From: an uncultured Syntrophobacterales bacterium
GTDB taxonomy: Bacteria > Desulfobacterota > Syntrophia > Syntrophales > UBA5619
Length of the DNA stretch: 64,000 nucleotides
Direction: 5' to 3'
Assembly (NCBI GenBank): GCA_903928915.1
Contig: CAIYSL010000139.1
Coordinates: forward strand, 1-64,000
Each line of letters begins with the position of its first letter. Position 1 is the first letter of the stretch. Under the pieces are notes generated by a model. It had not been told where the DNA came from. It was given only the letters and a program-made list of their open reading frames with translations, and did not search any database. This document shows, in pieces, positions 8,432-16,681 of the stretch. A program made the translations under genes and the position numbers.

Positions 8432-8977
8432 ATGGAGCGATGCAGGATGGTGTTTTCCGGTTCGGGCGGGCAGGGGGTGATCACGGCGGCGATCATCCTG
8501 GCCGAGGCGGCCGTACTGCACGAGCATCTGATCGCCGTGCAGTCCCAGTCCTACGGGCCTGAGGCGCGCGGCGGGGCGACGCGCTCCGACGTCATCATCG
8601 CCGAGTCGCCGATCTACTTCCCCAAGGTGATCCAGCCGAACGTCCTGGTCTGCCTGACCCAGCAGGCCTACTCGAACTACCATTCGATCCTCCGTCCGGG
8701 GGGGTTGTTCGTGACGGACAGCCACTTCGTGAAACTGGGCAAGAAGGTGGATGCCCGCCAGGTGGAGTTGCCGATGTACGAGACGGTGCTGGAGAAGATC
8801 GGCCGGCCGATCGTGTTCAACATCTGCATGCTCGGGGCGGTGCTCGGGCTGACCGGGCTCGTGAAGCCCGAGTCGATCATGAAGGTGCTCGAAACGCAGA
8901 TCAACCCCAGTTTCCTCGAGATGAACCGCCAGGCCCTCGCAATCGGGCTCGGTCTCTCCGCGGGCATCGACGCCTGA
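8432..8977 (+). CDS. korC: 2-oxoacid:ferredoxin oxidoreductase, gamma subunit
   Basis: A 181-residue subunit with the pyruvate/ketoisovalerate oxidoreductase gamma domain: FSGSGGQGVITAAIILAEAA at the start, and QSQSYGPEARGGATRSDVII, which contacts CoA and the alpha subunit. The ATG at 8432 follows the korB stop directly. It is the last gene of the operon; a short GC hairpin follows the stop. Confidence 0.92.
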   Translation: MERCRMVFSGSGGQGVITAAIILAEAAVLHEHLIAVQSQSYGPEARGGATRSDVIIAESPIYFPKVIQPNVLVCLTQQAYSNYHSILRPGGLFVTDSHFVKLGKKVDARQVELPMYETVLEKIGRPIVFNICMLGAVLGLTGLVKPESIMKVLETQINPSFLEMNRQALAIGLGLSAGIDA

Positions 8978-8978
8978 T

Positions 8979-8994
8979 CCCCGCCGCTGCGGGG
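8979..8994 (+). terminator. weak GC hairpin after korC
   Basis: CCCCGC, loop CGCT, GCGGGG. It begins just after the korC stop but has no T-run, so it may only stall or protect the 3' end. Confidence 0.3.
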
Positions 8995-9044
8995 CACATC
9001 ATCATTCGGTACGCCTCCGGATGCGGGGCCTTCCCCCCTTTCAC

Positions 9045-9074
9045 TTGACTTTGGCCGCGCTATTCAGGTACATC
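9045..9074 (+). promoter_or_regulatory. sigma70-type promoter of the 97-residue protein gene
   Basis: TTGACT (9045-9050), 18 bases, TACATC (9069-9074). GGAGG then lies eight bases before the ATG at 9094. Confidence 0.5.
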
Positions 9075-9093
9075 TTCCGCGGAGGATTGAACG

Positions 9094-9387
9094 ATGACCC
9101 GCAGTGACGTGTTTATGCAAGTCCTGGCGGAAATCGCCGCGGAACATAAACGGGAAGTGCAGGAACTGCTCGCAGCCTTCCAATCATCCATTCCCGGGCT
9201 CGATAAATTCGACAGAGAGTTGCCGGACGATGAAGCCGCCCGGCTGTTGGATGATTTTCGCATGGATAAAGACTCAATCCGCGTGTGGCTCCTGCAGGGG
9301 CGCAACCAGTTCGTCTCGCGGGCCAAGAAGAGAGGCGCAGCGGGCAAGGCCCCGCGGAAAGGGGAAGCGGGCGGGGGTACGCCTTGA
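9094..9387 (+). CDS. small hydrophilic protein, function unknown
   Basis: A 97-residue protein with a convincing Shine-Dalgarno (GGAGG) and its own promoter. Residues 1-75 are predicted mostly helical and acidic (HKREVQELLAAFQSSIPGLDKF, LPDDEAARLLDDFRMDKDSI); the last 20 are basic and glycine-rich (AKKRGAAGKAPRKGEAGGG). I do not recognise a family. No signal peptide or membrane segment. Its stop codon overlaps the -35 box of the promoter that reads into the aryl-polyene-like cluster, so it may be a regulator or an unrelated neighbour. Confidence 0.6.
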   Translation: MTRSDVFMQVLAEIAAEHKREVQELLAAFQSSIPGLDKFDRELPDDEAARLLDDFRMDKDSIRVWLLQGRNQFVSRAKKRGAAGKAPRKGEAGGGTP

Positions 9388-9412
9388 CTTTGCCGGCATC
9401 ATTGGGTAGATA
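9384..9412 (+). promoter_or_regulatory. sigma70-type promoter of the aryl-polyene-like cluster
   Basis: TTGACT (9384-9389), 17 bases, TAGATA (9407-9412). The leader to the acyl-CoA ligase ATG (9524) is about 105 bases. It is the only clear promoter on this strand before 23 kb. Confidence 0.55.
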
Positions 9413-9523
9413 CCGCGCGATGCGGCAGGGCTCGTATCCGGGGCGGGCGCGGCGGCCGCCGCGAAACGGAGCGAAGCCCCGCCTGCTGGCGGGGGGCCTG
9501 ATTCTTCGTCTGACGGGGGGCGC

Positions 9524-11038
9524 ATGAACGTCGGAGAGTGGGTGTTCAAGCGCGCCGCAACCTATCCGGACGGGCCGTTCCTGGAGGAGGACGGGCGCTC
9601 GTTCACGAACCGCGCGTTCAACGAACGGGTGAACCGGATGGCCCACGCGCTTGCGGCCTGGGGGGTCGACAGGGGCGAGCGGGTCGCGGTGCTGATGGCC
9701 AATTCCTCCGAGTTCCTCGAGATCTTCTTCGCCTGCGCCAAGACCGGGGCGATCATGGCGCCGCTCAATTTCCGCCTGGCCGTACCGGAGCTGGTGTTCA
9801 TCCTCAGGGACTGCACCCCCCGCCTCCTCGTCTATTCGGCGGACTTCAGCGCCAAGGCCGGGGAGCTGAGGGCCGCCCTGCCCGGGGCGCTGCGCTTCCT
9901 TCGGCAAGGCGGCGCCGAGGGGGAGGACCCGCCGCTGGCCGATGCCGCAGCGGCCTTTTCCGTTGCAGAGCCGGCCGTGGCAGCGGAGGTAACGCTGGAC
10001 GACCCGCTGTTCATCATGTACACCTCGGGGACCACGGGCGACCCCAAGGGGGCGGTCCTGACCCACATGAACGTCCTGTTCGGGTCGATCAACACGGTCG
10101 TGGGGTGCGGGATCGACCGCTCCTTCCGGTCGCTCGTCGTGGCCCCGCTGTTCCATATCGGCGCCCTGGGGGCGTCGGCGCTCCCGATCCTCTACGCCGG
10201 CGGTTCGCTGGTCCTGAAGGAGTTCACCAACGCCTCCGAGGTGATCGAGCTCATCTCCCGCGGCGGGATCAACTACCTGTTCGCCGTCCCGGTGATGTTC
10301 CAGCTCCTGCTCAAGACCGAGCAGTGGCCCACGGCGGATTTTTCCTCCGTCCGCTTCTTCATCGCCGGCGGCGCCCCGATGCCGCTCGAGGTCATCCGGA
10401 AATACCAGCAGGACAAGGGGGTCTTCTTTTCCCAGGGCTACGGCATGACCGAGACCTTCCGCCTCACCTCGCTCGACCTGGCGGACTCGATCCGGAAGGC
10501 CGGATCGGTGGGCAAAGAGGTGCTCCACGTCCTCATGCGGATCGTCGACGACAGCGGGCAGGACGTGACGCCGGGGGAGTCGGGGGAGATCATCGTCAAG
10601 GGTCCCAACGTCTTTTCCGGATACTGGCGGCGGCCCGCCGAAACCGCCGCGGCGATGGCCGGCGGATGGTTCCACACCGGCGACATGGGACGCCGCGACG
10701 AGGAGGGGTTCCTGTACATCGTCGGCCGGAAGGTGGAGCTGATCATCAGCTCCGGTGAGAACATCTACCCCGCCGAGGTGGAGCGGGCCGTCCAGGCGCT
10801 TCCCGGAGTCCGCGAGGCGGCCGCCGTGGGGATGCCCGACCGGAAGAAGGGGGAGGTCGTGGCCGTGTTCGTGTTGCCCACGGAGGGGGCCGGCCTCACC
10901 GAGGAGGCGCTCCTGGAGGGACTGCGGGGGAAGATTGCCCCGTTCAAGCTCCCCCGGAAGGTGGTTTTCGTCGCGGAGTTCCCCCGCAACGCAACGGGGA
11001 AGATCCTCAAGAACGGGCTCAGAGAGATGCTTCGCTGA
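9524..11038 (+). CDS. acyl-CoA synthetase (AMP-forming)
   Basis: A 504-residue member of the ANL superfamily. The phosphate loop YTSGTTGDPKGAVLTH, the A5 motif QGYGMTE, WFHTGDMG and the C-terminal catalytic lysine region RNATGKILKNGLR are all intact, so the enzyme should be active. Length and motifs fit fatty-acyl or cinnamoyl-type CoA ligases. As first gene of the run that includes an aromatic ammonia-lyase, it could activate a cinnamate or coumarate, or a fatty acid; the sequence alone does not decide. It reads into fabG with 33 bases between. Confidence 0.88.
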   Translation: MNVGEWVFKRAATYPDGPFLEEDGRSFTNRAFNERVNRMAHALAAWGVDRGERVAVLMANSSEFLEIFFACAKTGAIMAPLNFRLAVPELVFILRDCTPRLLVYSADFSAKAGELRAALPGALRFLRQGGAEGEDPPLADAAAAFSVAEPAVAAEVTLDDPLFIMYTSGTTGDPKGAVLTHMNVLFGSINTVVGCGIDRSFRSLVVAPLFHIGALGASALPILYAGGSLVLKEFTNASEVIELISRGGINYLFAVPVMFQLLLKTEQWPTADFSSVRFFIAGGAPMPLEVIRKYQQDKGVFFSQGYGMTETFRLTSLDLADSIRKAGSVGKEVLHVLMRIVDDSGQDVTPGESGEIIVKGPNVFSGYWRRPAETAAAMAGGWFHTGDMGRRDEEGFLYIVGRKVELIISSGENIYPAEVERAVQALPGVREAAAVGMPDRKKGEVVAVFVLPTEGAGLTEEALLEGLRGKIAPFKLPRKVVFVAEFPRNATGKILKNGLREMLR

Positions 11039-11071
11039 ACGGGCGTTGCAGCATCAGGGGAGGATGAAGGG

Positions 11072-11800
11072 ATGGAGGAACGGAAGAAAGCCATCGTCAC
11101 GGGCGGGAGCCGGGGGATCGGCCGGGCGGTCGCCGTCGAGCTGGCCGTCTGCGGCTACGACGTGGACATCACCTACCGGGCAAACGACGAGGCGGCCGCG
11201 GAGACGCTGCGGCTGATCAGTGCGGCGGGCGGCGGCGGGGAGGCCCTGAAGTTCGACGTGGCCGACGCGGCCGAGGCTGAGGCGCGGCTGAACGAACTGC
11301 TCAGCCGCCGGGAGCGGATCGACGCCCTGATCAACAATGCCGGGATAACCGCCGACGGCCTGTTCTTGATGATGCCCCGCACGGACTGGGACGCGGTGCT
11401 CGACACCACGCTCAGCGGGTTCTACAACATGACCAAACCGGTGCTCCGGAAGATGCTCCGGAAAAAGTCGGGCGCCATCGTCTCCTTGGCCTCGGTCTCG
11501 GCCCTGGTCGGGAACCGGGGGCAGGCGAATTACGCCGCAGCCAAGGCCGGCCTGATCGCCGCCAGTCGCGTCCTGGCCGCGGAGACGGCGCGGCTCGGCA
11601 TCCGGGTGAACGTGGTGGCGCCGGGACCGATCGAGACGGAGATGATCAAGGATTTCCCGCGGGAGCACGTCAAGCAGCTGATCCCGATGGGGCGGGTCGG
11701 CAGGCCCGAGGAGGTGGCGAAGGTGGTCCGCTTCCTCTGCTCGGACGACGCCTCGTACGTCACCGGCCAGGTGATCTCGGTGAACGGGGGGATGGTGTGA
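11072..11800 (+). CDS. fabG: 3-oxoacyl-ACP reductase (FabG/ApeQ-like)
   Basis: A 242-residue short-chain dehydrogenase. The NADP(H) loop TGGSRGIGRA, NNAG, the active-site serine in SLASVSALVG, the YAAAKAG tyrosine/lysine pair and the C-terminal PIETEMI and GGMV are all present. FabG-type reductases reduce 3-oxoacyl-ACP in fatty-acid and aryl-polyene assembly. Its stop overlaps the GTG start of the LolA-like gene (GTGA), so they are translationally coupled. A paralogue for primary metabolism would be expected elsewhere. Confidence 0.88.
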   Translation: MEERKKAIVTGGSRGIGRAVAVELAVCGYDVDITYRANDEAAAETLRLISAAGGGGEALKFDVADAAEAEARLNELLSRRERIDALINNAGITADGLFLMMPRTDWDAVLDTTLSGFYNMTKPVLRKMLRKKSGAIVSLASVSALVGNRGQANYAAAKAGLIAASRVLAAETARLGIRVNVVAPGPIETEMIKDFPREHVKQLIPMGRVGRPEEVAKVVRFLCSDDASYVTGQVISVNGGMV

Positions 11801-12438
11801 GCCCACGCGGTTTCCCGGCAGCGGGCCCCCCGCGGGCGGCCCTGTGCGGGCTCCTCCTGCTCGTCCCGCTCCTCATCGCCTGGGCCGACACCTGGGAGGG
11901 GCTCCGCGACGCCTCCCGTACGATCACCTCGGTCGAGGCGCGGTTCACCCAGAAGAAGACGCTTCCCATCCTGGCAAAGCCCTTTGTCTCGTCGGGCCGG
12001 TTCTCCTTCCAGAAGCCCGGGTCGCTCCGGTGGGAGTACGACCGGCCGGTGAAAAGCGTCCTGCTGATGCACGGGGGGGCGGTGAAACGCTACCTCGGCG
12101 ACAAGGGCGGCTGGCGCGAGGAAGGCGGCGCCCCCCTCACGGCGATGCAGACGGTCCTGGAGGAGATCCTCAACTGGCAGCAGGGCCGCTTCGACGCCAA
12201 TCCCCATTTCCGTGCCACGCTCGAGGCCAGCCCCGCGACCCGGGTGGTCCTCGTCCCGAAAGAGCCTTCCTGGAAGAAGATGATCCGGCAGATCGAGCTC
12301 ACCCTGTCCCGCGAGCACGCGGGCGTCATGCAGAGCGTCCGGGTGGTGGAGGACGAGGCGAGCTTCACCCTCCTCGAATTCGACCAGGTCAGACTCAATC
12401 GGCCCCTGCCGGCTTCCCTGTTCGAGAAGGCGGAATGA
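11797..12438 (+). CDS. LolA-like outer-membrane lipoprotein carrier (aryl-polyene type)
   Basis: A 213-residue exported protein with a hydrophobic signal (ALCGLLLLVPLLIAWA). The sequence then shows the LolA pattern: EARFTQKKTLPILAKPFVSSGRFSFQKPGSLRWEYDRPVKS, a beta half-barrel with hydrophobic groove. Standalone LolA-like proteins of this kind are regular members of aryl-polyene clusters, where they are thought to ferry the lipid product across the periplasm. It uses a GTG start in a 4-base overlap with fabG and its stop overlaps an ATG at 12435. Confidence 0.85.
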   Translation: MSPRGFPAAGPPRAALCGLLLLVPLLIAWADTWEGLRDASRTITSVEARFTQKKTLPILAKPFVSSGRFSFQKPGSLRWEYDRPVKSVLLMHGGAVKRYLGDKGGWREEGGAPLTAMQTVLEEILNWQQGRFDANPHFRATLEASPATRVVLVPKEPSWKKMIRQIELTLSREHAGVMQSVRVVEDEASFTLLEFDQVRLNRPLPASLFEKAE

Positions 12439-12446
12439 GCAGAGAC

Positions 12447-12590
12447 GACGGCTGCGGAAAAAGCCCGGATGCTTCGTTGCGCTTCGCCCCTCCCCGGCCT
12501 TCGCCGGGGCAGGCATGCGGCGTACGAAAAGGTACGCCGCACTCCTCGGGCCGTGCGCGCCATACCCGCGCGACTTTATGCGAAGCCGTC
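12447..12590. repeat. 144-bp palindromic interspersed element with imperfect terminal inverted repeats
   Basis: The ends, 12447-12467 and 12570-12590, are imperfect inverted copies (both begin GACGGCT when read inward, about 16 of 20 matching). Inside lie three hairpins: 12492-12509 (CCCCGGC, CTTC, GCCGGGG), 12517-12540 (a perfect 9-bp stem GCGGCGTAC around GAAAAG) and 12555-12571 (5-bp stem, 7-base loop). It codes for nothing recognisable. It sits between the LolA-like and DUF3261 genes. Similar palindromic units ending in a GACTTT-GCGAAGCCGTC-like edge are, from memory, common in deltaproteobacterial genomes; copy number here is unknown. Confidence 0.6.
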
Positions 12591-12641
12591 ACGGCCGTTC
12601 ATGCATCGACGGCAACGCACTCGTTTGCGGCCCGCGGTTTC

Positions 12642-13343
12642 GTGAACGATGAAGCCCCGCCCCTCCATCCGCGTGCCGATCGGAAGCCGCTTTGGCCTCT
12701 GCTGGTGATGCTCACGCTTCTCCTCGTTGCCGGGTGCGCGGGCCCGGCGCCCCTCAAGCCCCTCGCCGAGACCCTCAGACCCGCCGTCTTCGCGGAGTGC
12801 GGCCAGCCCTTCCTGCCCCGGAAGTACCGTCTCGTCCACCGGATTGCGGCCGAGCTCCCCGGCGGCGGGACGGCGACGGCGATCGGCGTCCTGGTTGCCG
12901 ATCCGCGGGAGAGGAGCTTCCGGTCGGTCCTGATGACCCTCGAGGGGATGGTCCTGTTCGACGTGGAGGCCGGTGCGGTCCCGCGGGTCCACCGGGCCGT
13001 GCCCCCCTTCGACCCGCCCGGGTTCGCGCAGCGGATGGCCGAGGACATCAGTCTGGCCTTCTTCCCCCCCGCCGGGGCGGAACCGGTCCGCTGGGGGGAG
13101 GCAAAGCAGGGGGGGCGCGGTTGCCGGTACGAGCTGGCGGAGGGAGGGTTCGTGGACGTCCTTGCGCAAGCATCCGGCCCCCGGGAAATCAGGCGTTACG
13201 GGGCTGGACAAGAGCTCCTGAAAAGGGTAAAGATTCTCTTCCTGGAGAGGCCGGGTCTGGCCGGCGAGCTGGAGATCAGGGGCGAGGGCTGGCCCTCCTA
13301 TGGGCTGCGGCTGCGGCTGATCGAGGCGGAACCCGTCGATTGA
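12642..13343 (+). CDS. DUF3261 lipoprotein of aryl-polyene-type clusters
   Basis: A lipoprotein with signal core PLWPLLVMLTLLLVAGC and a body that fits DUF3261 (LKPLAETLRPAVFAECGQPF near the mature start). DUF3261 lipoproteins accompany LolA-like and MMPL proteins in aryl-polyene clusters; their role is unproven, probably outer-membrane loading. The frame is open back to an ATG at 12435 overlapping the previous stop, but that would add residues encoded by the palindromic element and push the signal peptide to residue 85 or so. A GTG at 12642 gives a normal 31-residue lipoprotein leader (233 residues total) and is preferred, though no strong Shine-Dalgarno precedes it. Confidence 0.75.
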   Translation: MNDEAPPLHPRADRKPLWPLLVMLTLLLVAGCAGPAPLKPLAETLRPAVFAECGQPFLPRKYRLVHRIAAELPGGGTATAIGVLVADPRERSFRSVLMTLEGMVLFDVEAGAVPRVHRAVPPFDPPGFAQRMAEDISLAFFPPAGAEPVRWGEAKQGGRGCRYELAEGGFVDVLAQASGPREIRRYGAGQELLKRVKILFLERPGLAGELEIRGEGWPSYGLRLRLIEAEPVD

Positions 13344-13371
13344 CCGGCGGCTTCGGAAGAGGAACGATGCG

Positions 13372-14637
13372 ATGAAGTTCAGATTGATCTACCCCCGCTG
13401 GAAGAAACTGGAGCGGCAGACGGAATTCCACCTGCCCCCCCACGGGCCGGTGGTGTTCGCCGCGGCGCTTCCCCCCGGGTGGGAGGTGGAGTTCATCGAC
13501 GAAAACGTCGAGCCGCTTCCCGCGGACGGCTCCCCCGACGCCGTCGGGATCTCGATGATGCTCACCGCCCAGGTGAAGCGCGGATGGGAGATCGCCGACG
13601 ACTACCGCCGCCGGGGCATCCCGGTGATCTGCGGGGGGATCGGGACGATGCTCCACGCCGAAGAGACTGCGAAGCACGCCGACGCCGTGTTCCTCGGGGA
13701 GGCCGAGGGGAGGATGGAGCAGGTCCTCGGGGACCTGCAACAGGGCCGCCTCAAACCCCTCTACGACCACTTCGGCGCTCACCCGCCCACCGAGGCCATC
13801 GGCCCGGCGCGGCGCGACATCCTCAACCGGGCCTTGTACAACTACAAGGGAATCCAGATGGTGGATTTGGTCCATGCCTCGCGCGGCTGCCGGTTCAACT
13901 GCTATCCCTGCTGTGTCAGCTACCTGGGGGGGCGGCAGTTCCGCCCCCGCCCCGTGGACAAGGTGATCGCGGAGATGGCCGCGATCGACAACAACCGCCT
14001 GTTCATCGTCGACAATTCGCTCGCCCAGGACCGCGCCTGGGAGCTCGACCTGTTTCGCGAGATGATCCCGCTGAAGAAGAAATGGTGCTGTCACCCCATC
14101 GAGGAGGACGACGAGGTCCTCGACCTGGCCGCGCAGGCCGGGGCCTGGTACGTCTACCAGGCGGTGTTCGACACCTCGGACCGCATCCGCGACCGGATCA
14201 AGCGCTACCACGACCACGGGATCGCCGTGGAGGGGACGGTCCTGTTAGGCCTCGACCAGCACAGCGAGGACGGCATCAAGCGGCTGATCGATTTTCTGCG
14301 GGAGGTGGAGCTGGACCTGGCGGAATTCACGATCCTGACCCCCTTTCCCCATACCCGGACGTACGAGGAGTTCGAGCGGGACAACCGGATCCTGACCCAC
14401 GACTGGGACGCCTACACGGCCGACCGGGTGGTCTTTCAGCCGCGGCAGATGAGTCCCGAGCGGCTCCAGGAGCTGTACGCCTACGCCTGGGATACCTTCT
14501 ACCGGGACGAACCCCAGAACTACAAGATGTTCAAGCTGTTCAAACGGGTCATCGAACGGGAAAAGGAGGACGGCTCCTTCCGGCCCCGGCAGCGGTCGCT
14601 GGCGGGGAGACGCTTCGGACGGGAGGGGGAGGCGTAA
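13372..14637 (+). CDS. B12-binding-domain radical SAM protein
   Basis: A 421-residue protein. Residues 1-150 form a cobalamin-binding-like Rossmann domain (FIDENVEPL, VGISMMLTAQVKRGWEIAD, VICGGIGTMLH), followed by the radical SAM core with C173-x3-C177-x2-C180 (CRFNCYPC) and the downstream VDNSLAQD, GTVLLGLD and PFPHTRTYEEF stretches. Such proteins modify lipids, tetrapyrroles or natural products, often by methylation or ring formation. It lies inside the aryl-polyene-like run, 28 bases after DUF3261, and might tailor the polyene. This is inference from position only. Confidence 0.85.
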   Translation: MKFRLIYPRWKKLERQTEFHLPPHGPVVFAAALPPGWEVEFIDENVEPLPADGSPDAVGISMMLTAQVKRGWEIADDYRRRGIPVICGGIGTMLHAEETAKHADAVFLGEAEGRMEQVLGDLQQGRLKPLYDHFGAHPPTEAIGPARRDILNRALYNYKGIQMVDLVHASRGCRFNCYPCCVSYLGGRQFRPRPVDKVIAEMAAIDNNRLFIVDNSLAQDRAWELDLFREMIPLKKKWCCHPIEEDDEVLDLAAQAGAWYVYQAVFDTSDRIRDRIKRYHDHGIAVEGTVLLGLDQHSEDGIKRLIDFLREVELDLAEFTILTPFPHTRTYEEFERDNRILTHDWDAYTADRVVFQPRQMSPERLQELYAYAWDTFYRDEPQNYKMFKLFKRVIEREKEDGSFRPRQRSLAGRRFGREGEA

Positions 14638-14707
14638 CCTCCGCCGTTTCCCGGGGAAGAGGAAGGCCGGTGTTTCACACCACGCATACTGCACTGAAGG
14701 GATAGAA

Positions 14708-16261
14708 ATGGCAGGAGAGGAAAAAGAGATTGCGGCCGTGACGGTGGGCGAAGGGCCGCTGGGGCTGGCGGAGATCATCGCCGTGGCCCGGCGCGGGGCG
14801 CAGGTGGCCCTGAGCGGGAAGGCCGCGTTCCGGAAACGGATCGAGGCATCCCGCCGACTCCTCCAGAAGGCCATCGCGGCCGGGGTCCCGGTCTACGGCG
14901 TGACCACGGGGTACGGTAAGTCCTGCGGGAACCGGCTGAGCGGGGGGGCGGTCCCGAAGAACGGCGAGAACCTGATGCGGTTCCACGGCTGCGGGACCGG
15001 GGAGCCGCTCGGCGTCGAGGAGGCGCGCGCGGCGATGCTCTGCCGGCTCCTCTGTCTGGCGCGGGGCTGTTCGGGGGTCTCCTTCCCGCTGCTCGAAGGG
15101 CTCGCCGCCTTTCTCAACCGGGGGATCACGCCGGTCATCCCCTGCGAGGGATCGGTGGGCGCCTCGGGCGATCTCACCCCGCTGTCGTACCTCCTGGCGG
15201 CCCTGGCGGGCGAACGGGAGGTGTTTTACCGCGGCAAACGGATGCCGGCTGCCCGGGCGCTGCGGATGGCAGGGCTGAAACCCTACCTTTGCGAGCCCAA
15301 GGAGCCGCTCGCCATGGTCAACGGGACCTCGGTGATGACCGGGATCGCCGCGGTCTGCCTCGACCGGGCCGAGCACCTGCTCGAGGCGGTCATCGCCGCC
15401 TCGGCCCTGAGCGTCCACGCCCTGCGCGGGAAGGCGCACCATTACCACCCGGCCATCGGCGCGGCGAAGCCCTTCCCGGGACAGATCGCCGTGGCCGGCC
15501 GGCTCCGGGAGCTCCTGGCGGTTGAAGGCCCGGCGGCGGGCCTCGAGGCCGACGGGCCGGAGGCCCTGCAGGACCCCTACTCGCTGCGCTGCGCCCCGCA
15601 GGTCATGGGTGTCCTGGCCGACGCCCTGGCCTGGATGCGGCCCTGGGTGGAGGTGGAGGCGAACAGCGCCAACGACAACCCCCTGTTCGACCGGTCGGCA
15701 GACCACCCCCTGATGGGGGGGAATTTCTACGGCGGCCACATCGCCTTCGCCATGGACGCACTGAAACCGGCGCTGGCGTCGCTCGCCGACATGGCGGACC
15801 GGCAGGTGGCGCTCCTGGTGAACCCGAACGTGAACCGGGGGCTTCCGGCCGATCTCGTCCGCCTGACCGGGGAGGCCCGGCTGCGCCACCACGGGTTCAA
15901 GGCCATGTCGATTTCCGCCTCCGCGCTCGCGGCCGAGGCCCTGAAGGCGACGATGCCCGCCGCCTCCTTCTCCCGGTCGACGGAGTCCCACAACCAGGAC
16001 AAGGTCAGCATGGGGACGATCGCCAGCCGCGACGCCGCCCGGGTCTGCACCCTTGCCGAGCGGGTCGCGGCGATCCATCTGCTGGCCGCGGTCCAGGCCT
16101 GCGAGATCCGGGGCCGCGTCGAGTGCCGCCCCCGCCTGGTCCCGCTGGTCATGGCGCTCCGCGCCCTGGCCGGGCCGACGCTCGAGGATCGGCCGATGGA
16201 TGCCGACATCGAGGCCGTGGCCGGCCGGATCGCGGCAACGGGATTTCCGGGAGGGACGTGA
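14708..16261 (+). CDS. aromatic amino acid ammonia-lyase (HAL/PAL/TAL family)
   Basis: A 517-residue member of the MIO-dependent lyase family. The tripeptide A152-S153-G154 (GSVGASGDLTPLSYLL) will cyclise to the MIO electrophile; VYGVTTGYG near residue 62, NANDNPL-type SANDNPLFD, and the NQDKVSMGT stretch complete the active site. The selectivity pair after ENLMR is F92-H93. Histidine lyases usually have S-H there, tyrosine lyases H-L, phenylalanine lyases F-L, so the substrate is uncertain; an aromatic acid starter for a polyene is plausible. AAGGGA precedes the ATG. Its stop overlaps the thioesterase ATG by one base. Confidence 0.9.
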   Translation: MAGEEKEIAAVTVGEGPLGLAEIIAVARRGAQVALSGKAAFRKRIEASRRLLQKAIAAGVPVYGVTTGYGKSCGNRLSGGAVPKNGENLMRFHGCGTGEPLGVEEARAAMLCRLLCLARGCSGVSFPLLEGLAAFLNRGITPVIPCEGSVGASGDLTPLSYLLAALAGEREVFYRGKRMPAARALRMAGLKPYLCEPKEPLAMVNGTSVMTGIAAVCLDRAEHLLEAVIAASALSVHALRGKAHHYHPAIGAAKPFPGQIAVAGRLRELLAVEGPAAGLEADGPEALQDPYSLRCAPQVMGVLADALAWMRPWVEVEANSANDNPLFDRSADHPLMGGNFYGGHIAFAMDALKPALASLADMADRQVALLVNPNVNRGLPADLVRLTGEARLRHHGFKAMSISASALAAEALKATMPAASFSRSTESHNQDKVSMGTIASRDAARVCTLAERVAAIHLLAAVQACEIRGRVECRPRLVPLVMALRALAGPTLEDRPMDADIEAVAGRIAATGFPGGT

Positions 16262-16680
16262 TGGAGACGCAGGAACGGCCGAGTTGCGAGGTGACGCTCA
16301 AGGTTCCCTTCTACGACCTCGACCCGATGCAGATCGTCTGGCACGGGAACTACCTGAAGTATTTCGATATCGCCCGTTCGGAGCTGTACGACCGCCTGGG
16401 GGTTGACCTCTTCGCCTTCCATGACCGGACCCGGTACATCTTTCCGATCATCCGCTCCTCCGTCAAACACATCCGGCCGCTCAAGCGGGGGGATGAGTTC
16501 ATCTGCCGGGCCACGGTGAAGGAGGCGGCTACCAAGATCGTGGTGGCCTTCGAGATCAGACTCGTCAAGGACGGAACGATCTGCGCCCGGGGCGCGACGG
16601 AGCAGGTCGCCGTCCGGGAGCCGGAGATGGAGCTGGAATTCTCCATCCCGGCAGATATCCGCCGGGCGCTGGGGGGCTGA
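16261..16680 (+). CDS. acyl-CoA/ACP thioesterase, YbgC/4-hydroxybenzoyl-CoA type
   Basis: A 139-residue hot-dog-fold protein. The catalytic signature VPFYDLDPMQIVWHGNYLKY (aspartate in YDLDPM, then WHGNY and YFDIAR) is that of 4HBT/YbgC thioesterases. One such thioesterase is a standard member of aryl-polyene clusters and could release or edit the acyl chain. The start is the ATG at 16261, in a 1-base overlap with the lyase stop; the frame is open further upstream but that part lies inside the lyase gene. Confidence 0.88.
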   Translation: METQERPSCEVTLKVPFYDLDPMQIVWHGNYLKYFDIARSELYDRLGVDLFAFHDRTRYIFPIIRSSVKHIRPLKRGDEFICRATVKEAATKIVVAFEIRLVKDGTICARGATEQVAVREPEMELEFSIPADIRRALGG

Positions 16681-16681
16681 G

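Noticed and set aside
12435-12641. N-terminal extension of the DUF3261 lipoprotein from the ATG at 12435
   Set aside because: Most of it would be translated from the palindromic element, and it would place the lipoprotein signal in the middle of the protein.
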